Positions 44,628-53,120 of a DNA stretch of 64,000 nt are shown here, one piece after another; the stretch's first letter is position 1, and each line of letters opens with the position of its first letter. The notes beneath the pieces are model-generated. The model did no database searches. It saw only the letters and a program-made list of their open reading frames with translations, and had not been told where the DNA came from. Origin of the DNA: Streptomyces sp. BV286 (GTDB taxonomy: Bacteria > Actinomycetota > Actinomycetes > Streptomycetales > Streptomycetaceae); the NCBI RefSeq assembly GCF_019090165.1, contig NZ_JAHRIB010000179.1, forward strand, positions 1-64,000, in the 5' to 3' direction. Made by a program: the position numbers and the translations under genes.

Positions 44628-44924
44628 GGGTGCTCCGGACAGGGGTGAAGGTGGCGGGGACACCTGACGCTATCCCAGAGGTTTCCGGCCGATCACCGTC
44701 AGCGGTCGACAAAGGCGGGAACCGGGAGTTGGTGCACCTTCGACAAAGAGTGCCGCGTACACCCGCGCGGGCGTGATGCTGGTCACTGAGGTGGAGTGGC
44801 TCTTCCTACCCGGTCCACCGCGAGCCGAGTGCGGGTCGACTGTGAGGTCCCGCCAAAGGGAATTCGCGAGGGCGAAACAATTCAGCCCTGGCCGGACACG
44901 CCCCCGCCCTCTACGCTTCAAGCC
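44628..44924. promoter_or_regulatory. Divergent promoter region of bioY and the sulfur operon
   Basis: This 297-bp gap contains no gene. It should hold both promoters. TACGCT at 44912-44917 is a weak -10 candidate whose start site would fall on, or next to, the leader-peptide ATG at 44925, so the leader message may be leaderless. No biotin-repressor palindrome was recognised. Confidence 0.4.
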
Positions 44925-45008
44925 ATGGTTGCCCAGGCTGAGAACTTCGCGTCGCGTCGCTATGTCGACCTGCGACGCCAAGGCACCGCCATCTGTCGTC
45001 GCCGCTGA
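44925..45008 (+). CDS. Putative cis-regulatory leader peptide of the sulfur operon
   Basis: This 27-aa frame encodes MVAQAENFASRRYVDLRRQG followed by TAICRRR. It fits the short peptides with the pattern SRR-[HY]-[VI]-DL-xR-x-x-A-x-CR that lie just upstream of sulfur and sulfonate uptake genes in Streptomyces and relatives. Its single Cys sits near the end, followed by Arg codons, as expected if ribosome stalling at low Cys-tRNA controls the operon. It begins 465 bp before the substrate-binding protein gene. No ribosome site precedes the ATG. The frame is too short for standard gene calling. Confidence 0.75.
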   Translation: MVAQAENFASRRYVDLRRQGTAICRRR

Positions 45009-45389
45009 GGCGAGCGGAGCGAATCCGGCTCGCCCGGCCGAGACGGACGTCCGACACGGACGTCGGACACGGACGTCAGACGTCGGACGTCGTGCCGACC
45101 GGTTTCCCCGATGCGGTCCTGGCCGTCGGGGGGGGGCTCGGTGGCCCGGACCTGCTGTCCGGGATCCGTTGGGCGCGTCGCCGGGCAGGCTCCGGGTCTG
45201 TTGCTGACGCGTTGACGCACTGACGTCCGTCGGCGTCCCTCTCTGTCATCTCCTGCCACGCCCCGCGCGTGTGCCTTCTCCTGCGCGTTTCTCACCTTCC
45301 CGGCTCCGCCCTGCCGGGTTCTTCGCGCACCTTCCTGCCCTCCGTGGCACGGCCTCGTGCACCACCTCATGAATTCAGGGAGCCCTCCC
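45009..45389 (+). promoter_or_regulatory. Leader region with 13-bp repeats and hairpins
   Basis: This 381-bp stretch between the leader peptide and the first ABC gene has GGACGTC at 45045, 45058, 45071 and 45085, the first three exactly 13 bp apart (units GGACGTCCGACAC, GGACGTCGGACAC). GACGTCC-GACAC-GGACGTC can form a hairpin. A second stem CCCGGAC/GTCCGGG (45145-45163) follows a run of nine G (45128-45136). These could be alternative structures of an attenuator controlled by the leader peptide. No protein gene is seen. Confidence 0.55.
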
Positions 45390-46457
45390 ATGTCATCTCT
45401 GTCCGCGTCCGGAATCGACCGGCGGCTCTTCCTCTCCTCCGTGCTCGGCGCCGCCGCCACGGCCGGGCTCAGCGGCTGCGCGGGCAGCAGCGCCGCCGAC
45501 ACCGGGGCCGGCGGGTCGACGTCCGCCCCGCTGGCGGCCAAGGTCCCGTCGGGTACGAGCCTCAAGATCTCCTCGTTCCAGGGCGTCCAGCAGCTGCAGC
45601 TCAAGCTCGCGGGCCTGTCCGACCTGCCGTTCAAGGTCTCCTCCTGGGCGAACATCGGCGCCGGGCCCGACGTCATCAACGCCTTCCGCTCCAAGTCCCT
45701 GGACGTCGCCAACAACGCGGGCATCCCGCCCATCCAGGCGCACTACCAGGGCTTCGACGCGAAGATCGTCGCGATCAACGTCACCCGCAAGCCCAACTAC
45801 CTCTTCGCCACCAAACCCGGCAGCGACATCCGCACCGTCCAGGACTTCAAGGGCAGGAAGCTGGCCTTCTCGCAGGGCCAGGCCCAGGGTGTCGTGCTGC
45901 TGCGGGCCCTCAAGCAGGCCGGACTGAAGTACGACGACGTGCAGTTGGTGCCGTTGACCAGCAACCAGTTCCTCACCGCGCTCCAGGCGGGCCAGGTGGA
46001 CATCGCCCCGCTCGCCAACCAGCAGTCACCGGCCTACCTCAAGCAGTACGGGTCCAGGGGCGCCCGCACCATCCCCACCGACGTCGTGGACCTGCTCAAC
46101 CTGCTGTGGGCGCCCGTCTCCGTGCTGGCCGACAAGGCCAAGGCGGCCGCGGTCGCCGCGTACATCCCGCGCTGGGCCAAGGGCCAGGTGTGGGCGTACG
46201 AGCATCCCGACGACTGGAACGAGGAGTTCTACGTCAAGACGCAGAACCTGACGCTCGCCCAGGCCGAGTCGATCACCGAGCTCGCCAACAAGCCGCTGTT
46301 CCCGCCGAGCTGGGACGAGGCCGTGAAGTGGGAGCAGGAGACCGCGGACCTGCTGGCCGACGGCGGCTTCGTGAAGGCGTTCAAGGTCGACTCGCTCTTC
46401 GACCGGCGCTTCGAGGGCATCGCGGCGAAGGCCGTCACGGCGGAGTACCGGAGGTGA
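45390..46457 (+). CDS. ABC transporter substrate-binding lipoprotein, sulfonate/nitrate type
   Basis: This 355-aa protein has a signal with twin Arg (DRRLFLSSVLG) and lipobox LSGC, so Cys30 or so would be lipid-modified after export. The mature part is an SsuA/NrtT-like binding protein (FKVSSWANIGAGPDVINAFRSKSLDVANNAG, LFATKPGSDIRTVQDFKGRKLAFSQGQ). ATG 45390 is used; an in-frame ATG at 45357 would only extend ahead of the signal. It is the first structural gene of the operon and is followed by its permease with overlapping signals. Ligand is likely an alkylsulfonate or sulfate ester, judged from the two oxygenases downstream. Confidence 0.93.
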   Translation: MSSLSASGIDRRLFLSSVLGAAATAGLSGCAGSSAADTGAGGSTSAPLAAKVPSGTSLKISSFQGVQQLQLKLAGLSDLPFKVSSWANIGAGPDVINAFRSKSLDVANNAGIPPIQAHYQGFDAKIVAINVTRKPNYLFATKPGSDIRTVQDFKGRKLAFSQGQAQGVVLLRALKQAGLKYDDVQLVPLTSNQFLTALQAGQVDIAPLANQQSPAYLKQYGSRGARTIPTDVVDLLNLLWAPVSVLADKAKAAAVAAYIPRWAKGQVWAYEHPDDWNEEFYVKTQNLTLAQAESITELANKPLFPPSWDEAVKWEQETADLLADGGFVKAFKVDSLFDRRFEGIAAKAVTAEYRR

Positions 46458-46462
46458 GCGCC

Positions 46463-47305
46463 GTGACCACGAGCACCACGACCGCGCCCGTCGTCACCGA
46501 CGCAGTGGCCGTGCCGAAGGCGCGCCGCCGCCGCGCTCTCTCCCCCGGCAAGCCCCTGCCCGCCGCCCGGCTCATCGGCCCGGTCCTCCTCCTCGCCCTG
46601 TGGGCGGGGGCCTCGGCCGCCGGTCAGCTGGATCCGGGCGCGATCCCGGCGCCCTGGACGGTGCTGGAAACCGGCGTCCAACTGTGGACCGACGGCACGC
46701 TGCTGGGCGACATCCTGACCTCGCTGCAGCGGGCCGGTGCCGGGTTCGCGATCGGTCTGACCGCCGGGGTGGTGCTCGCGCTGGCCTCCGGGCTCACCCG
46801 GACCGGGGAGGCGCTGATCGACGGGACGGTGAACCTCAACAGGGCGATCCCCACCCTCGGTCTGATCCCGCTGTTCATCCTCTGGCTGGGCATCGGCGAG
46901 ACCTTCAAGATCGCGATCATCGCCATCGTCGTCTACATCCCGATCTATCTGAACCTGCACTCCGCGCTGTCCGGCATCGACCACCGGTACGTCGAACTCG
47001 CCGAGGTCCAGGGGCTGTCCAAGTGGGCCTTCGTCCGGCAGGTCGTCATACCCGGCGCCCTGCCCGGCTTCTTCGTCGGCCTGCGGCTCGGGGTGACCGG
47101 CTCCTGGCTCGGCCTGGTCGTGCTGGAGCAGATAAACGCCACCAGCGGGCTCGGTTACATGATGTTCCAGGCCCAGAACTACGGCCAGACGGACGTCATC
47201 CTCGTCGGCCTGGTCGTCTACGGCATCTTCGGACTCGCCTCCGACAGCACGGTCCGCCTCATCGAACGGAGGGTGCTGTCATGGCGACGCACGCTGAGCA
47301 GCTGA
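46463..47305 (+). CDS. ABC transporter permease, sulfonate type
   Basis: This 280-aa inner-membrane permease has about six helices and the cytoplasmic EAA loop VELAEVQGLSKWAFVRQVVIPGALPGFFVGL. GTG 46463 is chosen because GGAGGTGAG lies 8 nt upstream, inside the end of the preceding gene; a GTG at 46454 overlaps that ribosome site. The family (SsuC/TauC) imports aliphatic sulfonates, taurine or nitrate. The last 25 bp overlap the ATPase gene. Confidence 0.94.
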   Translation: MTTSTTTAPVVTDAVAVPKARRRRALSPGKPLPAARLIGPVLLLALWAGASAAGQLDPGAIPAPWTVLETGVQLWTDGTLLGDILTSLQRAGAGFAIGLTAGVVLALASGLTRTGEALIDGTVNLNRAIPTLGLIPLFILWLGIGETFKIAIIAIVVYIPIYLNLHSALSGIDHRYVELAEVQGLSKWAFVRQVVIPGALPGFFVGLRLGVTGSWLGLVVLEQINATSGLGYMMFQAQNYGQTDVILVGLVVYGIFGLASDSTVRLIERRVLSWRRTLSS

Positions 47306-48015
47306 CCCGGCCCACGGTCCAACTCCGGGGTCTCACCAGGTCGTTCGACGACCGGACGGTCCTCGACGGCATCGATCTGGACCTCCCGCCCGGCCAGTTC
47401 ACGGCCCTGCTCGGACACAGCGGGTCCGGCAAGAGCACCCTGTTGCGGGCCATCGCCGGCCTCGACCACGAGGTGACCGGAAGTGGCCGGCTCACCGCTC
47501 CCGAACGGGTGTCCGTGGTGTTCCAGGACTCCCGCCTGCTGCCCTGGCGCCGGGTCCTGGACAACGTGCTGCTGGGTCTCGACGGCGAGGACGCCGACCG
47601 CAGGGGCCGTGAGGCTCTCGACGAGGTGGGACTGAAGGGACGCGAGCGGGCCTGGCCCAACGAGCTGTCCGGCGGCGAGGCCCAGCGCGCCGCACTGGCC
47701 CGCTCCCTCGTCCGCGAGCCCGAACTCCTGCTGGCCGACGAGCCGTTCGGCGCACTGGACGCACTCACCCGCATCAAGATGCACGCCCTGCTGCGCGAGC
47801 TGTGGAAGCGCCACCGGCCGTCCGTCCTGCTCGTCACCCACGACGTGGACGAGGCGATCGTGCTCGCCGACCGCGTGCTCGTGCTCGACCGGGGCCGCGT
47901 CGGCCTCGACCTGACCATCGACCGCCCGCACCCGCGCTCGTACCGCGACCCGCTGCTGGGCGAATACCGGGAGCGGCTGCTGTCCGCGCTCGGCGTGACG
48001 GAGGACCACCAGTGA
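47281..48015 (+). CDS. ABC transporter ATP-binding protein, SsuB type
   Basis: This 244-aa ATPase has Walker A GHSGSGKST, Q-loop FQDSRLLPW, signature LSGGEAQR, Walker B LLLADEPFGALD and switch His in VTHDVDEA. It energises the permease encoded just upstream, with which it overlaps by 25 bp; its stop TGA overlaps the GTG of the next gene. The FQDSRLLPWRRVLDN motif is typical of the SsuB/TauB/NrtD group. Confidence 0.95.
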   Translation: MATHAEQLTRPTVQLRGLTRSFDDRTVLDGIDLDLPPGQFTALLGHSGSGKSTLLRAIAGLDHEVTGSGRLTAPERVSVVFQDSRLLPWRRVLDNVLLGLDGEDADRRGREALDEVGLKGRERAWPNELSGGEAQRAALARSLVREPELLLADEPFGALDALTRIKMHALLRELWKRHRPSVLLVTHDVDEAIVLADRVLVLDRGRVGLDLTIDRPHPRSYRDPLLGEYRERLLSALGVTEDHQ

Positions 48016-49355
48016 CATCGAGACAGCTCCACCTGAACGCGTTCCTGATGAACACCGGCCACCACGAGGCGTCGTGGCGGCTCCCGGAGAGCGACCCGTA
48101 CGCCCACGTGGAGCTCGGCCACTACGTCCACCTGGCCCGGATCGCCGAACGCGGCACCTTCGACTCGCTCTTCCTCGCCGACGGACCGCAGCTGTGGGGC
48201 AACATCGCCCAACGGCCGGCCGGCACCCTGGAGCCCCTCACCCTGCTCACCGCGCTGGCGACGGCAACCGAGCACATCGGCCTGATCGCCACCGCCTCCA
48301 CCTCGTACAACTCGCCCTACAACCTGGCCCGCAGGTTCGCCTCCCTGGACATCGTCAGCGGTGGCCGGGCCGGCTGGAACATCGTCACCACGGCGGGCGC
48401 CGAGGCCGCCCGCAACTTCGGGCTCGACGCGGAGCCCGCGCACGCCGAGCGGTACGCCCGTGCCGCCGAGTTCCTCGACGTGGCGCTCAAGCTGTGGGAC
48501 AGCTGGGAGGACGACGCGATCGTCGCCGACAAGGCGGCCGGTGTCTGGGGCGACGACACGAAGATCCATCCGCCCCGGCACAGTGGGAAGTACTTCAGCG
48601 TCGAGGGCGCCCTCAACGTCCCGCGCAGTCCGCAGGGTTACCCGCTGCTGGTCCAGGCCGGCTCCTCCGAGGACGGCAAGGCGTTCGCGGCCCGGTACGC
48701 GGAGGCGGTGTTCACCGCCCAGCAGACCCTGAAGGACGCCCAGGACTTCTACACCGACCTCAAGTCCCGTACGGCGGCGGTCGGCCGGGACCCCGACCAC
48801 ATCAAGGTGCTGCCCGGCATCGTCCCGGTGATCGGCTCGACGGAGGCGGAGGCGCGGGCACTCGAACAGGTCCTGGAGGACCACATCGTGTACACGCACG
48901 GTGTGGGCCGCCTGGAGAGCCTGCTTCAACTGCCTGCGGGGACACTGGAGTTGGATGCCCGGCTTCCCGCCGACCTGCCGCCGGAAAGCTCCATCGAGGG
49001 TGCCAAGAGCCGCTACACGCTCGTCGTGGAACTGGCCCGGCGCGAACGCCTCACCGTGCGGCAGCTGATCGGCCGGCTCGGTGGCGGACGCGGGCACCTG
49101 ACCTTCGCCGGGACGCCCGAGCAGGTCGCCGACGCCATCGAGGAGTGGTTCACGCTCGGCGCCGCCGACGGATTCAACATCATGCCCGCGGTCCTGCCGT
49201 CCGGCCTCGACGCCTTCGTCGACCACGTCGTCCCGATCCTGCGCACCCGAGGACTGCTCCGCGAGGAGTACGGCCCGCGCCGGACCCTGCGCGAACGGTA
49301 CGGGCTCCCGCGCCCCGCCAACCAGCACGTCTCCCCGGCACTCGCCCGAGTCTGA
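48012..49355 (+). CDS. LLM-class flavin-dependent monooxygenase (NtaA/SnaA/DszA type)
   Basis: This 447-aa enzyme begins at a GTG overlapping the previous stop (GTGA). The family core ADGPQLWGNIAQRP...LEPLTLLTALATATEHIGLIATASTSYNSPYNLAR and SGGRAGWNIVTTAG are those of the longer FMNH2-dependent NtaA/DszA/DmoA branch, not of the 380-aa SsuD. These enzymes use reduced FMN from a separate reductase to cleave C-S or C-N bonds in sulfur compounds or chelators. Co-transcription with the transporter suggests it releases sulfite from an imported organosulfur compound. No flavin reductase gene is in the cluster. Confidence 0.92.
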   Translation: MTSRQLHLNAFLMNTGHHEASWRLPESDPYAHVELGHYVHLARIAERGTFDSLFLADGPQLWGNIAQRPAGTLEPLTLLTALATATEHIGLIATASTSYNSPYNLARRFASLDIVSGGRAGWNIVTTAGAEAARNFGLDAEPAHAERYARAAEFLDVALKLWDSWEDDAIVADKAAGVWGDDTKIHPPRHSGKYFSVEGALNVPRSPQGYPLLVQAGSSEDGKAFAARYAEAVFTAQQTLKDAQDFYTDLKSRTAAVGRDPDHIKVLPGIVPVIGSTEAEARALEQVLEDHIVYTHGVGRLESLLQLPAGTLELDARLPADLPPESSIEGAKSRYTLVVELARRERLTVRQLIGRLGGGRGHLTFAGTPEQVADAIEEWFTLGAADGFNIMPAVLPSGLDAFVDHVVPILRTRGLLREEYGPRRTLRERYGLPRPANQHVSPALARV

Positions 49356-49376
49356 GCCCGACCCGAAAGGAACCCC

Positions 49377-50270
49377 ATGTCCGACCTCGAGATCCACAAG
49401 GTCACCGCACGGATCGGCGCCCGGATATCCGGCGTCGACATCGCCGAGCCGCTCGACGAGGAGACGGTCACCGCCCTGCGGGCCGCCCTCAACGACCACA
49501 AGGCACTGGTCTTCGACAACGTCGGTTTGGACGACGAGGGCCAGCAGGCCTTCGCCCGGCACTTCGGCGACCTCACCACCGCCCACCCGACCGTGCCCGC
49601 CGTGGACGGCGCCCCGAACGTGCTGCCCGTCGACAGCGAGCGCGGCCGGGCCGCCAACAACTGGCACACCGACGTCACGTTCGTCCTCAACCCCCCGCAG
49701 GCCAGCACCCTGCGCAGCATCACGGTCCCGCCGTACGGCGGCGAGACACTGATCGCCAGCTCCGCCGCCGCCTACCGCAATCTGCCCGAGCCCCTCCGCC
49801 GGCTCGCGGACACCCTGTGGGCCGAGCACACCAACGACTACGACTACGCGGTGCCCGAGGAGGAGATCGACGAGGCACAGGCCGCCCAGCGCGCCCAGTT
49901 CACCTCCATCAAGTACCGCACCGCCCACCCCGTGGTCCGGGTCCACCCGCTGACCGGCGAGCGTGGGCTGTTCATCGGCGGCTTCGCCCAGCGGATCGTC
50001 GGCCTGTCCGTGAACGAGTCCCGCAAGGTCCTCGATCTGCTCCAGGCCTACGTCACCCGGCCCGAGAACGTCCTGCGTCACCGCTGGTCGCCGAACCAGC
50101 TCGTGCTGTTCGACAACCGGATCACCCAGCACTACGCCATCGACAACTACGACGGCCTGCCGCGCCGCCTGAACCGGGTGACGGTCGCCGGTGACGTGCC
50201 GGTCGGCATCGAAGGGAAGGAGAGCTACTCGATCTCGGGCGACGCCTCGCACTACACCCCGGTGGCGTAG
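49377..50270 (+). CDS. TauD/TfdA family Fe(II)/2-oxoglutarate dioxygenase (alkylsulfatase/taurine type)
   Basis: This 297-aa oxygenase has the iron triad His97-x-Asp99 (WHTDVTF) and His252 (QHYAIDNYDG) and the 2-oxoglutarate Arg near RRLNRVTVAGD. The GRAANNWHTDVTF and GLFIGGFAQRIVGLS stretches resemble the AtsK/TauD group, which oxidises sulfonates or sulfate esters to free sulfite or sulfate. It is the last gene of the sulfur operon, 21 bp after the monooxygenase, with AAAGGA as ribosome site. Having both oxygenase types broadens the range of sulfur sources. Confidence 0.93.
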   Translation: MSDLEIHKVTARIGARISGVDIAEPLDEETVTALRAALNDHKALVFDNVGLDDEGQQAFARHFGDLTTAHPTVPAVDGAPNVLPVDSERGRAANNWHTDVTFVLNPPQASTLRSITVPPYGGETLIASSAAAYRNLPEPLRRLADTLWAEHTNDYDYAVPEEEIDEAQAAQRAQFTSIKYRTAHPVVRVHPLTGERGLFIGGFAQRIVGLSVNESRKVLDLLQAYVTRPENVLRHRWSPNQLVLFDNRITQHYAIDNYDGLPRRLNRVTVAGDVPVGIEGKESYSISGDASHYTPVA

Positions 50271-50392
50271 CCGGGCTCTCACCCTGGGTACCGGGTGTGT
50301 CCACATGATGGACGGCCTCTTCGTGCGAACGGAGGGGCCGCCCAGACTGTGGGCGTTTTTGCCCAGTCGCACGTAAGGGACCACCCGCACCC

Positions 50393-51805
50393 ATGTCCCG
50401 TACCACCCATGACGTCGCGCCCGGTTCGTCCGGCTCCGGCGACGCGCACCCGCCCTCGCTCCCGCACGGCCTCAAGCAGCGCCATCTGTCGATGATCGCC
50501 CTCGGCGGGGTGATCGGCGCGGGCCTGTTCGTCGGCTCCGGCGCGGGGATCGCGGCCGCCGGTCCGTCGATCGTCGTCGCGTACGCCGTCTCCGGTCTGC
50601 TCGTCATGCTGGTGATGCGGATGCTCGGCGAGATGTCGGCCGCGTACCCGTCCTCCGGTTCCTTCTCCGCGCACGCCGAGCGGGCCATCGGGCCGTGGGC
50701 GGGGTTCACCGCGGGCTGGTCGTTCTGGGTGCTGCTGTGCACGGCGGTCGGGCTGGAGGGCATCGGCGCCGCGAAGATCATGACCGGCTGGCTGCCCGGT
50801 ACGCCGGAGTGGGCGTGGGTGGCGCTGTTCATGGTCGCCTTCTGCGGCGCGAACCTCGCCGCGGTGAAGAACTTCGGCGAGTTCGAGTTCTGGTTCGCCG
50901 CGCTGAAGGTGGGCGCGATCACCCTGTTCCTGGTCCTCGGCGTGCTGGCGATCGCCGGGGTGCTGCCCGGGACGGACTCCCCCGGCCTCGCCCATCTCAC
51001 CGGTGAGGGCGGCTTCCTGCCGAACGGCGGCGAGGGGCTCGTCATCGGTCTGCTCGCCTCGGTCTTCGCGTACGGCGGCCTGGAGACGGTGACGATCGCG
51101 GCGGCCGAGTCGGAGGACCCGGTCCGCGGCGTCGCGAGCGCCGTGCGCACGGCGATGTGGCGCATCGCGCTCTTCTACATCGGCTCGATGGCCGTCATCG
51201 TGACGCTCGTCCCGTGGGACTCGAAGGCCGTCGTCGAGCAGGGCCCCTACGTCGCCACCCTCGACCGTCTGGACATCCCGGGGGCCGGCCCGCTCATGAA
51301 CGTCGTGGTGCTGGTCGCGCTGCTGAGCGCGATGAACGCCAACGTGTACGGCGCCTCGCGCATCGCCTACTCGCTGGTGGAGCGGGGCCAGGGTCCGCGG
51401 GCTCTCGGCCGGGTCTTCGGCGGGGTGCCGCGTGTCGCCGTACTGGCCTCGTCCGTCTTCGGTTTCGGCTGCGTCCTGCTCAGCTACTGGCGTCCCGACG
51501 ACGTCTTCCCCTGGCTGCTCAACATGATCGGGGCGGTGATCCTGGTCGTCTGGATCTTCGTCGCGGTCGCGCAACTGCGGTTGCGGCGCGGGCTGGAGCG
51601 GGAGGCCCCGGAGAAGCTGGTCGTACGGATGTGGGCCTTCCCGGTGCTGACCTGGGTGGCACTGGCCGCGATGGTGGCGATCTTCGTCCTGATGGCCCGG
51701 GAGCCGGACACGCGGGTACAGCTGTACTCGACGGGCGCGATGACACTGGCGCTGGCGGCCACCGGTTACGCCTGGCAGCGAGTCCGCGAGAGGCGCGCCC
51801 GGTAG
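50393..51805 (+). CDS. APC-superfamily amino-acid permease (paralogue of 38823-40295)
   Basis: This 470-aa transporter has 12 helices and near-identical APC motifs to the gene at 38823: [51 protein letters not shown]. Substrate differences lie in helices 3 and 8. It follows the sulfur operon by 122 bp but shows no link in function. A strong hairpin at 51874-51913 ends it. Confidence 0.92.
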   Translation: MSRTTHDVAPGSSGSGDAHPPSLPHGLKQRHLSMIALGGVIGAGLFVGSGAGIAAAGPSIVVAYAVSGLLVMLVMRMLGEMSAAYPSSGSFSAHAERAIGPWAGFTAGWSFWVLLCTAVGLEGIGAAKIMTGWLPGTPEWAWVALFMVAFCGANLAAVKNFGEFEFWFAALKVGAITLFLVLGVLAIAGVLPGTDSPGLAHLTGEGGFLPNGGEGLVIGLLASVFAYGGLETVTIAAAESEDPVRGVASAVRTAMWRIALFYIGSMAVIVTLVPWDSKAVVEQGPYVATLDRLDIPGAGPLMNVVVLVALLSAMNANVYGASRIAYSLVERGQGPRALGRVFGGVPRVAVLASSVFGFGCVLLSYWRPDDVFPWLLNMIGAVILVVWIFVAVAQLRLRRGLEREAPEKLVVRMWAFPVLTWVALAAMVAIFVLMAREPDTRVQLYSTGAMTLALAATGYAWQRVRERRAR

Positions 51806-51873
51806 GAGCGCCGGCCGCGCCGGTCCGACTCCGCCACCCGGCCCTGCACAGCCACTACGAACCCGCACGTTCC

Positions 51874-51913
51874 GGACCGCGCACCGACCGAACCCCGGTC
51901 GCGTGCGCGGTCC
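51874..51913 (+). terminator. Permease terminator
   Basis: GGACCGCGCAC (51874-51884) pairs with GTGCGCGGTCC (51903-51913); inner CGACCG/CGGTCG extends the stem. CTTT follows. Confidence 0.88.
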
Positions 51914-51916
51914 CTT

Positions 51917-51955
51917 TGGTGTGCCTGAGTGGTGTGCCCGAGTGGTGTGCCCGAG
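51917..51955. repeat. Three tandem 13-bp repeats upstream of sodF
   Basis: TGGTGTGCCTGAG, TGGTGTGCCCGAG and TGGTGTGCCCGAG follow each other directly, between the permease terminator and the sodF promoter. Confidence 0.88.
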
Positions 51956-51989
51956 CGGACGACGCCGCCCTCTTGCTGCTAGCGTGCAC

Positions 51990-52006
51990 TTGCAAGTACT
52001 TTGCAA
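51990..52006 (+). promoter_or_regulatory. Nur box (nickel-responsive repressor site) of sodF
   Basis: TTGCAA-GTACT-TTGCAA (51990-52006) is a perfect fit to the TTGCAA-N5-TTGCAA form of the Nur operator. It lies 23 bp before the sodF ATG. In Streptomyces coelicolor, Ni-bound Nur represses sodF when nickel allows use of the Ni-SOD. Confidence 0.85.
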
Positions 52007-52029
52007 TAAGAGGTCGGAGAGGACCTGGC

Positions 52030-52671
52030 ATGGCCGTCTACACACTTCCCGAACTGCCGTACGACTACTCCGCACTTGCACCCGTGATCAGCCCCGAGAT
52101 CATCGAGCTGCACCACGACAAGCACCACGCGGCGTACGTGAAGGGGGCGAACGACACCTTGGAACAGCTGGCGGAGGCCCGTGACAAGGAGTCGTGGAGC
52201 TCGATCAACGGCCTGGAGAAGAGCCTCGCCTTCCACCTCTCCGGCCACATCCTGCACAGCGTCTACTGGCACAACATGACGGGCGAGGGCGGCGGCGAGC
52301 CGCTCGCGGCGGACGGGACCGGCGAGCTCGCCGACGCGATCACGGAGTCCTTCGGGTCCTTCGCCGCATTCAAGTCCCAGCTGACCAAGGCCTCGGCGAC
52401 CACCCAGGGGTCCGGCTGGGGCGTCCTCGCGTACGAGCCGCTGAGCGACCGGCTGATCGTCGAACAGATCTACGACCACCAGGGCAACGTCGGTCAGGGG
52501 TCCACCCCGATCCTGGTCTTCGACGCCTGGGAGCACGCCTTCTACCTCCAGTACCGCAACCAGAAGGTCGACTTCATCGACGCCATGTGGCAGGTCGTCA
52601 ACTGGCAGGACGTGGCACGTCGTTACGCGGCGGCGAAGTCCCGTCCGGACGTGCTGCTGCTCGCCCCCTGA
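52030..52671 (+). CDS. sodF: Iron/zinc-type superoxide dismutase SodF
   Basis: This 213-aa Fe/Mn-family SOD converts superoxide to hydrogen peroxide and oxygen. Metal ligands are His28 (ELHHDKHH), His76 (HILHSVYW), Asp165 and His169 (DAWEHAFY). It starts [18 protein letters not shown] and is of normal length. GGAGAGGA precedes the ATG. The Nur box directly upstream indicates repression by nickel, as known for Streptomyces sodF; no SodN gene is in the window. A terminator follows at 52740. Confidence 0.97.
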   Translation: MAVYTLPELPYDYSALAPVISPEIIELHHDKHHAAYVKGANDTLEQLAEARDKESWSSINGLEKSLAFHLSGHILHSVYWHNMTGEGGGEPLAADGTGELADAITESFGSFAAFKSQLTKASATTQGSGWGVLAYEPLSDRLIVEQIYDHQGNVGQGSTPILVFDAWEHAFYLQYRNQKVDFIDAMWQVVNWQDVARRYAAAKSRPDVLLLAP

Positions 52672-52739
52672 GGGCACCCGAAGCGCCCTGCCTCGTGATC
52701 GTCTTCTCACCTTTCACGCGGGCAGGCGGATGAAAGGAG

Positions 52740-52770
52740 GACCCCCGCGAGGACGTGACTCGCGGGGGTC
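52740..52770 (+). terminator. sodF terminator
   Basis: A perfect 12-bp stem (52740-52751 with 52759-52770) with a 7-nt loop, followed by TT, 68 bp after the sodF stop. Confidence 0.9.
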
Positions 52771-52806
52771 TTCCGGTATCGGGGATTCCGGGGGCATGGT
52801 TGCGCG

Positions 52807-53025
52807 ATGCCGAGCGAACAGGTCTTCCGTTGTTTCACGTGCGGATCCCGGGAATCCCACCGGCCGCCCGCCGACGAGCGGGAGCGGGTGTGGCTGCGGG
52901 AGCGCACCGGCAAGAAGTACGTCGAGGACTACTGGATGTGCACCAAGGGCGACTGCCGCAACGTCCGCTACGCCTGGGTCGACGACCCCTTCCACCCACC
53001 GGTGCGGATGCCCGAGTTCGACTGA
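52807..53025 (+). CDS. Small Cys-containing protein, possible zinc ribbon
   Basis: This 72-aa protein has two Cys pairs: CFTC near residue 9 and CTKGDC near residue 45, which can make one four-Cys zinc site. The rest is rich in Arg, Glu, Trp and Tyr (ERVWLRERTGKKYVEDYWM). No named family is recognised. It sits just after the sodF terminator, so it is probably transcribed separately. Its composition and short length suggest a small cytosolic nucleic-acid or protein-binding factor, but this is only a guess. Confidence 0.7.
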   Translation: MPSEQVFRCFTCGSRESHRPPADERERVWLRERTGKKYVEDYWMCTKGDCRNVRYAWVDDPFHPPVRMPEFD

Positions 53026-53120
53026 GCGTCCCGGTCCGGCCGAGCGCCTCGCCGGGCGACGGAGACGACCGCCCCGTCCCGCGAGGGACCTGCCGGGTCA
53101 GAGGTCGGCGCCGAGGTCGG

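Noticed and set aside
45128-45136. Run of nine G as a phase-variation tract
   Set aside because: It lies in untranslated leader DNA, so a length change would not shift a protein frame; kept only as part of the leader-region finding.
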